This document shows, piece after piece, positions 1 to 6,105 of a DNA stretch of 10,691 bases; position 1 is the first letter of the stretch; every line of letters starts with the position of its first letter. Both the position numbers and the translations under genes were made by a program. This DNA comes from Thermoproteota archaeon. GTDB lineage: Archaea; Korarchaeota; Korarchaeia; B14-G2. The stretch covers positions 1 through 10,691 of the forward strand of contig QMWA01000044.1 in assembly GCA_003661385.1 (NCBI GenBank), read 5' to 3'. A model generated the notes under the pieces. The model had not been told where the DNA came from. It did not search any database and saw nothing but the letters and a program-made list of their open reading frames with translations.

Positions 1-461
1 GGGAGATAGGCTACGCTGACCTCATGCGTGACGTGCTGAGGATGCGCCCAGACTACTGCATCGTGGGCGAGAGCAGGGGGGAAGAGACCAGGATACTCGC
101 GCAGTTCATAGCGATGGGCCGCACCGGGTTCGCTACCTTCCACGCTGTCTCGGTTCAGGATGCCTTGAGGAGGCTTGTGAGCCACCCACTCAGCCTCACT
201 CCAGAGCAGGCTGCGATGTTCCAGGTGATAGTCCTCCTGAGGGTGGTCGAGGGCAGGAGGCTTGTAGCTGAGATAGCTGAAACAGAGGCTGAAAGCGGGC
301 TTGTGAAGGCTAGGAGCCTGTTCAAGCTCAGGGGAGGAAGACTGGAGGGTGGTGTCGAGGATAGCAGCGCTCTTGCGAGAATAGCTGAGAGAAGAGGGTG
401 TAGTATGGGGGAGGTGCTTGAGGATTGGAGGAAGAAGCTGAGGAAGCTCAGGGAGCCTTAA
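1..461 (+). CDS. Type II/IV secretion (type IV pilus-like) assembly ATPase, 3' end only
   Basis: This is the C-terminal part of a GspE/PilT/ArlI superfamily ATPase; the gene begins before the window and the reading frame is open from the first base. The ATPase would drive assembly of an archaeal type IV pilus-like filament at the cytoplasmic face of the membrane. The visible diagnostic stretch is LRMRPDYCIVGESRGEE, matching the Walker B-like region usually read as RPDYIIVGEVRGEE. It is followed by MGRTGFATFHAVSVQDALRRL, which corresponds to the His box (usually GHGGLSTFHADSV). Two positions differ from the usual pattern: GESRG for GEVRG, and GR where the first His-box histidine normally sits; the second histidine (TFHA) is kept. 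The Walker A motif lies outside the window. The last about 60 residues are basic and family-variable. The 3' end overlaps the next gene by 37 nt, indicating translational coupling. The family call is secure; the exact filament served is not visible. Confidence 0.9.
   Translation, partial: EIGYADLMRDVLRMRPDYCIVGESRGEETRILAQFIAMGRTGFATFHAVSVQDALRRLVSHPLSLTPEQAAMFQVIVLLRVVEGRRLVAEIAETEAESGLVKARSLFKLRGGRLEGGVEDSSALARIAERRGCSMGEVLEDWRKKLRKLREP
406..415 (+). promoter_or_regulatory. Shine-Dalgarno sequence deciding the TTG start at 425
   Basis: The purine run GGGGGAGGTG ends nine bases before the TTG at 425 and lies inside the coding region of the upstream ATPase. It matches the anti-Shine-Dalgarno of archaeal 16S rRNA (complement GGAGGTGA). 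It supports the overlapping TTG start over the GTG at 479, whose upstream bases (CCTAAGCTA) carry no such signal. Confidence 0.6.
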
Positions 462-2032
462 TCCCTGAGCCTAAGCTAGTGTACAGGGTTGCACGCAAGC
501 TCTTCCCTGAGAGCCTGCTGGCCAGAGGCTTAGCTGGCAAGATGCCTGAGGACGCCGCCAGGGAGCTGCTGCTCACATCTCTGGCTGCAGCCTCGCTTGC
601 AGCTACGTCAAGCTACGTGGTGAGAGAGCCTCTAGCACTGCTTCCTCTCATGGCTGTCCCAGTCAGCTTGCTGGCACCCAGGTTAGGGGCTAGGTCTCTG
701 GGTGAGGAGCTCGACCGAGAGCTCTGGCACGTGCTTGGTGCGCTGTGGATCCTGTTCGCAGCTGGAAGGAACCTCTCAGCGTCGCTTAGGGCTGCAGCAC
801 GGGCCTCGGGAGGCAAGGCAGGGGAGTGGCTCACGCGTGCCGCAGCCAGGGTGGAGCACCTTGGGCCTGTGAGGGGGCTCAAGGCCAGCATAGCTCTATG
901 CCCCTCAGCTAGGCTCAGGCAGCTGCTGGAGAGGCTCCTAGACTACTGCGTTGGGAGGGGGGAGATGACGGTGGAGATGCTCAAGCGCGAGCTTGAGGAG
1001 CAGAGCACAGTGATGGAGGGGCAGCTTATGGCAGCTGCTAGGAGGCACATGCTCTTCCTGACCATGTACACCGTTGTGATGGTTGTGTTCCCAGTGGTGC
1101 TAGCTCTAGTGTACGTGCTTAGAGCTATAGCTGAGCCTACTCAGCTGAACCTCACACCATTCATGCTAGCAGTAATGCTCCCTGCACCAGCTTTCACAGC
1201 CTTGTTCAGGAGGCAGCCCAAGCTCTATACCCTGCCGAGGAAGCTCGTAGCCTCAAGCTGGGCCATAGCCCTGGTAGCAGCTGCAGCAGCCTTGGCAGCA
1301 GGCCTAAGCCTGGCGGCAGCAGGCCTAGCACTAGGCTTAGGGTACCTCATGGTAGCTAAGGCAGAGAAGGAACTCCACCAGCAAGCACTAGAGCTACCAC
1401 ACTTCATTGAGGATGTCAGCGCTGAGCTGGCAGGAGGAAAGACGCTGAGCAAAGCCATCCTCAGGATGCAGGCAGAGTACAGAGGGCTCAGAGAGGCTCT
1501 CAGGAGGCTTAGAGCTCAAGCAGAGCTCTCGATGCCGTACACGAGGGCTCTCAGGGGGTTGCAGAAGGCAGTAAGGCATGTGGAGACATCAAGCCTCCTG
1601 AGGCTGCTTGAGGAAGCCCTGAAAGCAGGCGCAAGCCTAGAGGAAGCCCTGAGGAGCACGTCGGCATTCGGCAGGAGGCTTAGAGCCGTGTTCCTGAGGA
1701 CAGAGGCAGAGAAGAGGCAGCACTACATCGTGGTGGTGGCGTGCTTCGCGATAGCAGCAGCAAGCATCACGCTGATCCAAGCACGCCTAGGGCTACAGGA
1801 GCTGATCCCACAGCAGCTAAGCAACCTGACACGCACCCTAAACCTGCTGATAGCAGCGCAGGCGATAGCAGTAGGCCTGGTGCTAGGCACAGCGAGAACA
1901 GGACACCTGACCTCAGGGCTGAGAGAAGCAGCCATCCTCTCTGCCATAGCCCTCACAGCACATCTGATAACACGCTCAGAACTGCATGCAGCCTACACCA
2001 TGACGGCAATGCTCCATATGCTCATGCCGTGA
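425..2032 (+). CDS. TadC/GspF/ArlJ-like polytopic membrane platform protein of the pilus motor
   Basis: This 535-aa membrane protein follows the secretion ATPase and is the expected platform subunit of an archaeal type IV filament machine. I see about eight or nine hydrophobic segments: near residues 47-65, 68-87, 207-232, 243-262, 273-310 (probably two), 434-452, 470-490 and 500-516. Between them are two related cytoplasmic helical blocks (about 95-200 and 315-430). Each has a leucine-rich start and a glycine turn (FAAGRNLSASLRAA and LAGGKTLSKAIL), the layout of duplicated T2SSF domains in long archaeal ArlJ/TadC proteins. The chosen TTG start at 425 has a GGGGGAGGTG ribosome-binding sequence at 406-415, nine bases ahead. 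A GTG at 479, just after the upstream stop, is a weaker alternative. Family assignment rests on gene pairing and topology more than on sharp motifs. No pilin or prepilin peptidase gene is in the window. Confidence 0.8.
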   Translation: MEEEAEEAQGALIPEPKLVYRVARKLFPESLLARGLAGKMPEDAARELLLTSLAAASLAATSSYVVREPLALLPLMAVPVSLLAPRLGARSLGEELDRELWHVLGALWILFAAGRNLSASLRAAARASGGKAGEWLTRAAARVEHLGPVRGLKASIALCPSARLRQLLERLLDYCVGRGEMTVEMLKRELEEQSTVMEGQLMAAARRHMLFLTMYTVVMVVFPVVLALVYVLRAIAEPTQLNLTPFMLAVMLPAPAFTALFRRQPKLYTLPRKLVASSWAIALVAAAAALAAGLSLAAAGLALGLGYLMVAKAEKELHQQALELPHFIEDVSAELAGGKTLSKAILRMQAEYRGLREALRRLRAQAELSMPYTRALRGLQKAVRHVETSSLLRLLEEALKAGASLEEALRSTSAFGRRLRAVFLRTEAEKRQHYIVVVACFAIAAASITLIQARLGLQELIPQQLSNLTRTLNLLIAAQAIAVGLVLGTARTGHLTSGLREAAILSAIALTAHLITRSELHAAYTMTAMLHMLMP

Positions 2033-2218
2033 GCCACCCTCTAAGCTCAAGCTCCTGTCAACAAGGAGATCTTAGGCCAGAAACCTGACGGCACGCCTCA
2101 AGCAGTGCACCCACATGCTACAGCTGAATCGATGCAGCCATGGGCTTAAGTACACCGTTCAGAGGCCCTGTGAAGCAGGCTATAGCACATTATTATAGGC
2201 TACCTCTTAAGGCTGGGG
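2033..2218. other. Intergenic region of 186 bp, no gene recognised
   Basis: The gap between the pilus motor gene and the DUF998 gene holds no convincing ORF, tRNA or C/D-box RNA that I can see. It contains a weak hairpin (CTCCT / AGGAG, five pairs around a 7-nt loop) soon after the stop codon, with no following T-run. It also has a TTAAG-type TATA-like word (CTTAAG, 2145-2150) and the better-placed TATA box described separately. The first half reads like the GCA- and CAC-rich DNA of the preceding gene end. Confidence 0.5.
2191..2199 (+). promoter_or_regulatory. TATA box for the DUF998 gene
   Basis: TATTATAGG is centred about 25 nt before the GTG start at 2219. This is the spacing expected for an archaeal TATA box feeding a leaderless or nearly leaderless transcript. 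It is among the most AT-rich words in the intergenic region. A GGGGGT run touches the start codon but is too close to act as an ordinary ribosome-binding site. Confidence 0.55.
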
Positions 2219-2767
2219 GTGCTGTTGGCTAGTAGATGGCTGAAGCTCCTCTTTGGTGCATCTCCATTCCTGGTCGCCTTCGTGTTCATAGCAGTGTCCA
2301 TTGCAGTCTACCCTGGGTTCAGCTGGAGGAGGAACGCTTTAAGCGACTTAGGGCATGCTACTAGAAGTAGAGCTGCTGTAGCCTATAACCTGGGGATCTT
2401 TACAGCCGGCTTCCTCGCCGCCTTATATGCCATGAAGTACGTTGTTGGCAGGTGGCTTGCCACTGGCTTATGCCTTGAGCTAGCTGGGTACACGCTTGGG
2501 CTTGTAGCTGTGTTCGACGAGGTGTATGGGCGTGTCCATGGAGCTGTCTCAGCCTTGTTCTTCCTCATGCTGCTAGCTGCCTCCATAGCATACTCCATTG
2601 AGCGTAGGTGGCTGGCTCCTGGGGTGCTTGGTGGGCTTGGCTTGCTCAGCTGGATGGCCTTCTGGGCTGACGTATTCGAGTGGGGGGCTGCAGTCCCTGA
2701 GGCGATCTCTGTTGCCCTAGCCTTCATCTGGTATCTTAGGCTGGTAGCTGAAGCCTCTAGCAGGTGA
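2219..2767 (+). CDS. DUF998 family integral membrane protein
   Basis: The 182-aa product is almost entirely hydrophobic, with about six helices near residues 13-31, 52-72, 80-98, 107-126, 131-150 and 156-175. The segment YPGFSWRRNALSDLGH (residues 31-46), between the first two helices, is the hallmark of the DUF998 family (typically a W-x-x-N-x-L-S-D-L-G pattern). A second polar patch, EVYGRVHGAVSALFF (101-115), carries the conserved-type histidine at the start of helix 4. The family's function is unknown to me; the conserved Asn, Ser, Asp and His suggest a membrane-embedded polar site. The GTG start is chosen because it lies 25 nt downstream of the TATA box; a TTG at 2225 is possible. The downstream synthase gene has its own TATA box immediately after this stop, so the pair is probably not one transcription unit. 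Confidence 0.8.
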   Translation: MLLASRWLKLLFGASPFLVAFVFIAVSIAVYPGFSWRRNALSDLGHATRSRAAVAYNLGIFTAGFLAALYAMKYVVGRWLATGLCLELAGYTLGLVAVFDEVYGRVHGAVSALFFLMLLAASIAYSIERRWLAPGVLGGLGLLSWMAFWADVFEWGAAVPEAISVALAFIWYLRLVAEASSR

Positions 2768-2768
2768 C

Positions 2769-2776
2769 TTTTTAAG
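2769..2776 (+). promoter_or_regulatory. TATA box for the aminopropyltransferase gene
   Basis: TTTTTAAG starts two bases after the DUF998 stop codon (2765-2767) and is centred about 26 nt before the ATG at 2798, ideal for a leaderless start. The five-T run could also help terminate the upstream transcript, since archaeal termination favours T-tracts. A GGAGGA at 2791-2796 sits only one base before the ATG, too close for canonical Shine-Dalgarno spacing. Confidence 0.6.
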
Positions 2777-2797
2777 CTGGCATAGAGGGCGGAGGAT

Positions 2798-3727
2798 ATG
2801 CCTGAGGAGGCCAGCCTGTATGCTATACCAGGGCTATCTGGAGTGTGGGTTGTTGAAGACATCACTAGGAACAGCTTCTTCATATACAAGGTTAAGAAGG
2901 TCCTGGAGTACGTGAGAAGCAGGTACCAGGAGATCTGCGTAACAGACACGCATGACTTCGGGCTCGCTCTCATGCTTGATGGGAGAGTGCAGTTCACTGA
3001 GCGAGATGAAGCAGTATACCATGAGAGCCTAGTTCACCCTGTGATGCTAGCCCACGAGAGCCCTGAGAGGGTGCTGATAGTCGGTGGTGGAGATGGGCTT
3101 GCTCTCAGAGAGGTGCTGAAGCACAGCTGTGTCAAGAGAGCTGAGCTCGTCGACCTGGATGAAGCTGTCATAGAGGTCTGCAGGAGGCACTTCAGGAAGA
3201 TCCTCAAGGGAGCATTCGAGGACTCTCGAGTGAGAGTCCACATAAGCGATGGCAGGCTCTTCTTGGAGAAGGCTCCTCAAAACCACTATGATGTAGTGGT
3301 GCTAGACTTGACAGATCCCCTTGGAGGAGGCCCTGAAAAGCTCCTCTACACTGTAGAGTTCTACAAGCTCGTCAGGAGAGTCCTGAAGGAAGGAGGGCTT
3401 ATGGCTACTCAGGCCACGTCGCCATTCTACCCCAAGGTCTTCGGCAGCATAGTGAAGACAGTCAAGGAGGTCTTCCCTAGCGTCAGCTACCACCTAGCTT
3501 TCGTCCCCTCATACTCCCTCCCGTGGGCATTTGTGGTGGCAGGTGAGGAGCTACCTGAGCTCACAGCTGAGGAGGCAGCCAAGAGATTGAAGGAGAGAGG
3601 TGTGAGCTTAAGGTACTTCAGCCCTGAGATCATAGCTTCCCTCAGAGCCTGGGCGACTTCACCTGAGCTAGCTAGGATGGTTGAGGAGGCTAAAGCAGCT
3701 ACCGACGCAAGCCCGCTGCCACACTAG
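2798..3727 (+). CDS. Spermidine/thermospermine synthase family aminopropyltransferase
   Basis: The 309-aa protein has the whole spermidine synthase fold signature. It would transfer an aminopropyl group from decarboxylated S-adenosylmethionine to a polyamine in the cytoplasm. Visible elements are QFTERDEAVYHESLVHP (residues 65-81), the nucleotide-binding VLIVGGGDGLALREVL (92-107), the acidic pair in ELVDLDEAVIEV (119 and 121), and ISDGRLFL (Asp151). The catalytic region is LDLTDPLGGGPEKLLYT (169-185), with Asp170 and Asp173 in the positions of the catalytic aspartates. The YHESLVHP and GGGPxKLLYTxxFY wording is closer, from memory, to plant ACL5-type thermospermine synthases and archaeal relatives than to bacterial SpeE, which usually reads DSTDPVGPAxxLF. 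Thermospermine or longer polyamines are common in hyperthermophilic archaea, so this product is plausible, but specificity is inference. The stop codon overlaps that of the convergent gene. Confidence 0.9.
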   Translation: MPEEASLYAIPGLSGVWVVEDITRNSFFIYKVKKVLEYVRSRYQEICVTDTHDFGLALMLDGRVQFTERDEAVYHESLVHPVMLAHESPERVLIVGGGDGLALREVLKHSCVKRAELVDLDEAVIEVCRRHFRKILKGAFEDSRVRVHISDGRLFLEKAPQNHYDVVVLDLTDPLGGGPEKLLYTVEFYKLVRRVLKEGGLMATQATSPFYPKVFGSIVKTVKEVFPSVSYHLAFVPSYSLPWAFVVAGEELPELTAEEAAKRLKERGVSLRYFSPEIIASLRAWATSPELARMVEEAKAATDASPLPH

Positions 3728-5766
3728 CCTAGGAGCTTCAGCAGTAGAGACTCCAGCTCAGGAGTCAGCTCCCTGACCCCAACCCCCACTTTAAGCCCCA
3801 TGCCAGCTAGCCTAGCTAGGAGAGGCTTTAGCACGTAAGCTGGTGGAGGAGACTTCAAGTCCACCTGGACACCTGTTATCTTGAGGAGCTTTGAGTCCTC
3901 CTCGATCAGCCTAGCTGCCTCACCTGTAGGTGGTATGTGCCTCACCACCTCCCTGCTTTGAGCTAGCTTCTTGAGCTGGCGGCTCCAGTCTGGCGCGGAT
4001 ATGGGTGGGCCTGCTACACCAACCTTGTACCTTAAGCTCGACAGCTGCTCGAGAACCTCAGCTGGTGGGCTTGGAGTGCCTGGTGTTATGAAGAGTATCA
4101 CTTGAACCCCCATGGCATCAGCTTCCCTAAGAAGCTCTGGGATGCTAGCCCAGTCTGAGACCTTTACCTCGAGTACAGCTGACAGCCTAGACGCCAGCTC
4201 TAGAGCCTCCCTCACAGCCTCCTGTGTCGTGGCTATGTGGACCTCTACATGGGTAGCTGGAAGCTCCAGGTGCTCTAGCGCCTGTAGGCTGAGAGCAACC
4301 CAGCTTAACTCCACCTCAGGGGTCTCGTGGCGGACTTCAGCCACGATGTACTTGCCGAACTCCGCTATGACCCTGGCTCCAGGAGCTCTCAGGACGAGCT
4401 CAGCTTGCCTTGCTGTCAGCACGAACACGCCGCTCTTCCTGCCCTCCCTCACAGCCCTCTGGAGCTCTGTGCCGCCTACCTCCCTGTACATCCCTGAGTC
4501 GGTGAGCCTGCCTGTAGTCAGGGTTATGTAGTCTGCCAGCGGCCCCATCGGCACATGGAGGACCTCCTCCTCAGGGATGTTCGCAGCAATCCACTCTGAG
4601 AGCTCTATGAGAGCAGGGTCGTTCAGAGAGAAGCCCCATGGGTCCCTGATGTCAGCCCCTGAGGCTAAGGCTAGCTCAGCTAGCAGAGGAGACTTGCACC
4701 TCCTTCCTCCAGCAACCTCCCACAGGGCCCCGCCTGCCCCCGTGAGCATGAGCACGCTAGGCTCGCATAAGGCTGACCCTAGAGCTAAGGCCAGCGCTGC
4801 TACAGCAGCTAGCCTCCTCCTCTCAGCTACCTTATCGAGGACCACAGCTGCAGCGAGCGCATTCACCATGGGGGAGTGCAGTATGTACCTTGAGCCGTAG
4901 GTTAAGGCTATTAGGGTGAAGCCTACTGGGGCTGAGGCTGGAATCGAGTACCCCCTCCTCTCCCCTGTGAGCGCCACTGAGAGAGCTACTCCAACTGGAG
5001 TTAGTGCTAGGAGCAGAGTGCTCGCTGACAGCGCTGTGGCAACTAAGCCTATGGCCTTAAACCTCCTCACCATGCTCAAGTACTCCAGGTTCGCTGCCAC
5101 ATGAAGCCCCCAAGGGAGGTAGAGGGCTAGAGCTAAGGCAGCTGAAGCAGCCAAGTCACGCCACAGGCTCTCACCATAGGCGTGAAGGATGGCAGCCTGT
5201 AGGAGCAGGCACGCAAAGAACACCAGAGGGATCCCTAGGTGGAGGTACAGGACTGCAGCAAGCAGGAGGCCCGTGGTGACCCTGCGTCTAGCTAGAAGGC
5301 AGTAGGCGAGAGGAGGGTAGAGGATGAGAGCTAAGGCGGTGGGAGCCACTGTAACCTGCCACATCCAGAAGTGAGTTGAGCTAGATAGCAGCAGAGCAGC
5401 TATCAGAGCCAGCCTAGAGGAGAACAGCCTCCTTGACACCAGGTAGAGTGAAGCCAAGGACAGGGGGTACTGGACTACTGTGATCAGCCTCCCAACTGAG
5501 ATGAAGTCAAGGCCTGTTGCAGCATGGATCCACCACACCAGCACATGGAGAAGCGGAGGATACAGGTTAGGCCTCCCAACTGGAGCATACTCGTAGTAGT
5601 CCCAAAGACACACCTTGCCATAGTCACTGAACATCTTCCCCATCAGCAGGTGGTATGGCGTGTCAAGCCCTAAGGGAAGCCTGCTCCAACCTAGCGCCAG
5701 CAGAGCAAGGTGGCTAGCTACAAGCACAGCAGCAGCGGCATCATACCTATCCAACATCAGCCCCAT
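3724..5766 (-). CDS. GT-C glycosyltransferase-like membrane protein with C-terminal soluble domain
   Basis: The 680-aa product begins with a hydrophobic block (about residues 10-345, roughly nine or ten helices). Its first exterior loop holds GLDTPYHLLMGKMF (33-46) and APVGRPNLYPPLLH (61-74). An acidic residue after helix 1 (Asp35) and a G-R-P-x-L-Y-P-P loop recall the GT-C superfamily (PMT/STT3-like) that uses lipid-linked sugars on the outside of the membrane. Residues 385-475 (LSEWIAANIPEEEVLHVPMG) resemble the soluble region that follows the helices in such enzymes. The last 200 residues alternate strands and helices (VEVHIATT, VLEVKVSDW, GVQVILFITPG, YKVGVAGPP, GLKVGVGV), perhaps a partial TIM-barrel-like fold; I do not recognise it. 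The ATG at 5766 is chosen from the TATA box 24 nt upstream; an in-frame ATG at 5757 is possible. An N- or S-layer glycosylation role is a guess. Confidence 0.6.
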   Translation of the reverse strand: MGLMLDRYDAAAAVLVASHLALLALGWSRLPLGLDTPYHLLMGKMFSDYGKVCLWDYYEYAPVGRPNLYPPLLHVLVWWIHAATGLDFISVGRLITVVQYPLSLASLYLVSRRLFSSRLALIAALLLSSSTHFWMWQVTVAPTALALILYPPLAYCLLARRRVTTGLLLAAVLYLHLGIPLVFFACLLLQAAILHAYGESLWRDLAASAALALALYLPWGLHVAANLEYLSMVRRFKAIGLVATALSASTLLLALTPVGVALSVALTGERRGYSIPASAPVGFTLIALTYGSRYILHSPMVNALAAAVVLDKVAERRRLAAVAALALALGSALCEPSVLMLTGAGGALWEVAGGRRCKSPLLAELALASGADIRDPWGFSLNDPALIELSEWIAANIPEEEVLHVPMGPLADYITLTTGRLTDSGMYREVGGTELQRAVREGRKSGVFVLTARQAELVLRAPGARVIAEFGKYIVAEVRHETPEVELSWVALSLQALEHLELPATHVEVHIATTQEAVREALELASRLSAVLEVKVSDWASIPELLREADAMGVQVILFITPGTPSPPAEVLEQLSSLRYKVGVAGPPISAPDWSRQLKKLAQSREVVRHIPPTGEAARLIEEDSKLLKITGVQVDLKSPPPAYVLKPLLARLAGMGLKVGVGVRELTPELESLLLKLLG

Positions 5767-5786
5767 GAAGCCACCCTAGCTCCTCC

Positions 5787-5793
5787 TATAAGC
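5787..5793 (-). promoter_or_regulatory. TATA box for the minus-strand GT-C-like gene
   Basis: On the minus strand this reads GCTTATA, centred about 24 nt before the ATG at 5766, consistent with a leaderless start. It is directly followed by GGAGGA (5786-5781), which is too far from the ATG for ordinary ribosome binding. A nearer GGGTGG (5776-5771) could help if a leader exists. Confidence 0.5.
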
Positions 5794-5846
5794 GTTGTGA
5801 ACACAGGAGAAGCTCTGGAGCACAGGCTCGAGTACAGCTACAGTAC

Positions 5847-5868
5847 ACTGCATGCAGGTGCATGCAGT
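5847..5868. repeat. 22-nt perfect inverted repeat, candidate operator
   Basis: ACTGCATGCA and TGCATGCAGT are exact reverse complements of ten bases each, separated by GG. The symmetry and the 22-nt length fit the binding site of a dimeric winged-helix or helix-turn-helix regulator. As RNA it would form a hairpin with a very tight loop. It lies about 55 nt upstream of the minus-strand TATA box and about 220 nt upstream of the plus-strand TATA box, so it could act on the minus-strand gene. Function is inference. Confidence 0.5.
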
Positions 5869-5886
5869 AGCTGACTTCAGCTCTAA

Positions 5887-5920
5887 GCTGCCCGCTGGCG
5901 TAGCCAGCATCCAGGGCAGC
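5887..5920 (+). repeat. Nested hairpin (outer 7 bp, inner 6 bp)
   Basis: The outer arms GCTGCCC (5887-5893) and GGGCAGC (5914-5920) pair perfectly. Directly inside, GCTGGC (5894-5899) pairs with GCCAGC (5903-5908) around a GTA loop, leaving ATCCA as a one-sided bulge. A competing stem, AGGGC (5913-5917) with GCCCT (5923-5927), would exclude the outer arm. It could be a structured leader RNA, an sRNA or a chance GC-rich fold. No ACA box or C/D boxes accompany it. Confidence 0.35.
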
Positions 5921-6086
5921 AGGCCCTCAGCCTCCAACTCAGCTGCAGCTCACTGCGAGGCAGGTGTGAAGCCTAGGAGCTCCACCTGTACTCCTGATCA
6001 CAGCTGGCTTAGCTAGGCTGAGGGAAGCTGAGAGGAGAGAAAGCAGCTCTAGCGGGATTTAAGCACTCTTCTGCTGGCTGAGTAAG

Positions 6087-6094
6087 CTTATAAC
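6087..6094 (+). promoter_or_regulatory. TATA box near the DUF389 gene start
   Basis: CTTATAAC lies about 15 nt before the GTG at 6106 and about 33 nt before the TTG at 6124. Transcription from this box would start near 6115-6118, downstream of the GTG, which favours the TTG. A second TATA-like word, GATTTAAG at 6056-6063, would place the transcript start near 6086 and allow the GTG. The choice of box therefore decides the start codon. Confidence 0.45.
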
Positions 6095-6105
6095 TGCTGG
6101 GCAGG

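Larger units (their letters stand above)
5767..6105. other. Divergent intergenic region of 339 bp rich in inverted repeats
   Basis: This gap separates the minus-strand GT-C-like gene from the plus-strand DUF389 gene. It contains a TATA box for each direction, a perfect 22-nt palindrome, and a nested 34-nt hairpin. It also has a TGTGAACACA palindrome (5796-5805) beside the minus-strand TATA box, and CAGGTG/CACCTG arms (5961-5966 and 5983-5988) around a short inner AGC/GCT stem. I find no tRNA signature, no C/D-box set and no credible ORF. The density of repeats is higher than in the other gaps, but the DNA is rich in AGCT-type words that pair with themselves. Confidence 0.5.

Noticed and set aside
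2052-2078. Hairpin CTCCT/AGGAG as a terminator of the pilus motor operon
   Set aside because: Only five base pairs and no T-run follows; such stems are common by chance in this AGCT/AGGAG-rich DNA.
1741-2088. A 115-codon ORF in another frame over the end of the pilus platform gene
   Set aside because: The translation is Ser/Pro/His-rich and unstructured, while the main frame encodes membrane helices right to its stop.
2140-2232. A 30-codon ORF starting at ATG 2140 in the gap before the DUF998 gene
   Set aside because: It overlaps the TATA box and start of the real gene, has no ribosome-binding site of its own, and shows no recognisable domain.
2383-2997. A 204-codon antisense ORF spanning the DUF998 and synthase genes
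   Set aside because: It lies opposite two well-supported genes, crosses their junction, and its translation is low-complexity Ser/Thr/Ala without any family motif.
4112-4531. A 139-codon plus-strand ORF inside the GT-C-like gene
   Set aside because: It is the antisense shadow of a GC-rich coding region; Ser/Ala/Thr-rich translation and no promoter.
5767-6105. A tRNA, CRISPR array or degraded gene in the large divergent gap
   Set aside because: No T-loop-like GTTCGA sequence or cloverleaf, no evenly spaced direct repeats, and no stretch with protein-like coding signal on either strand.
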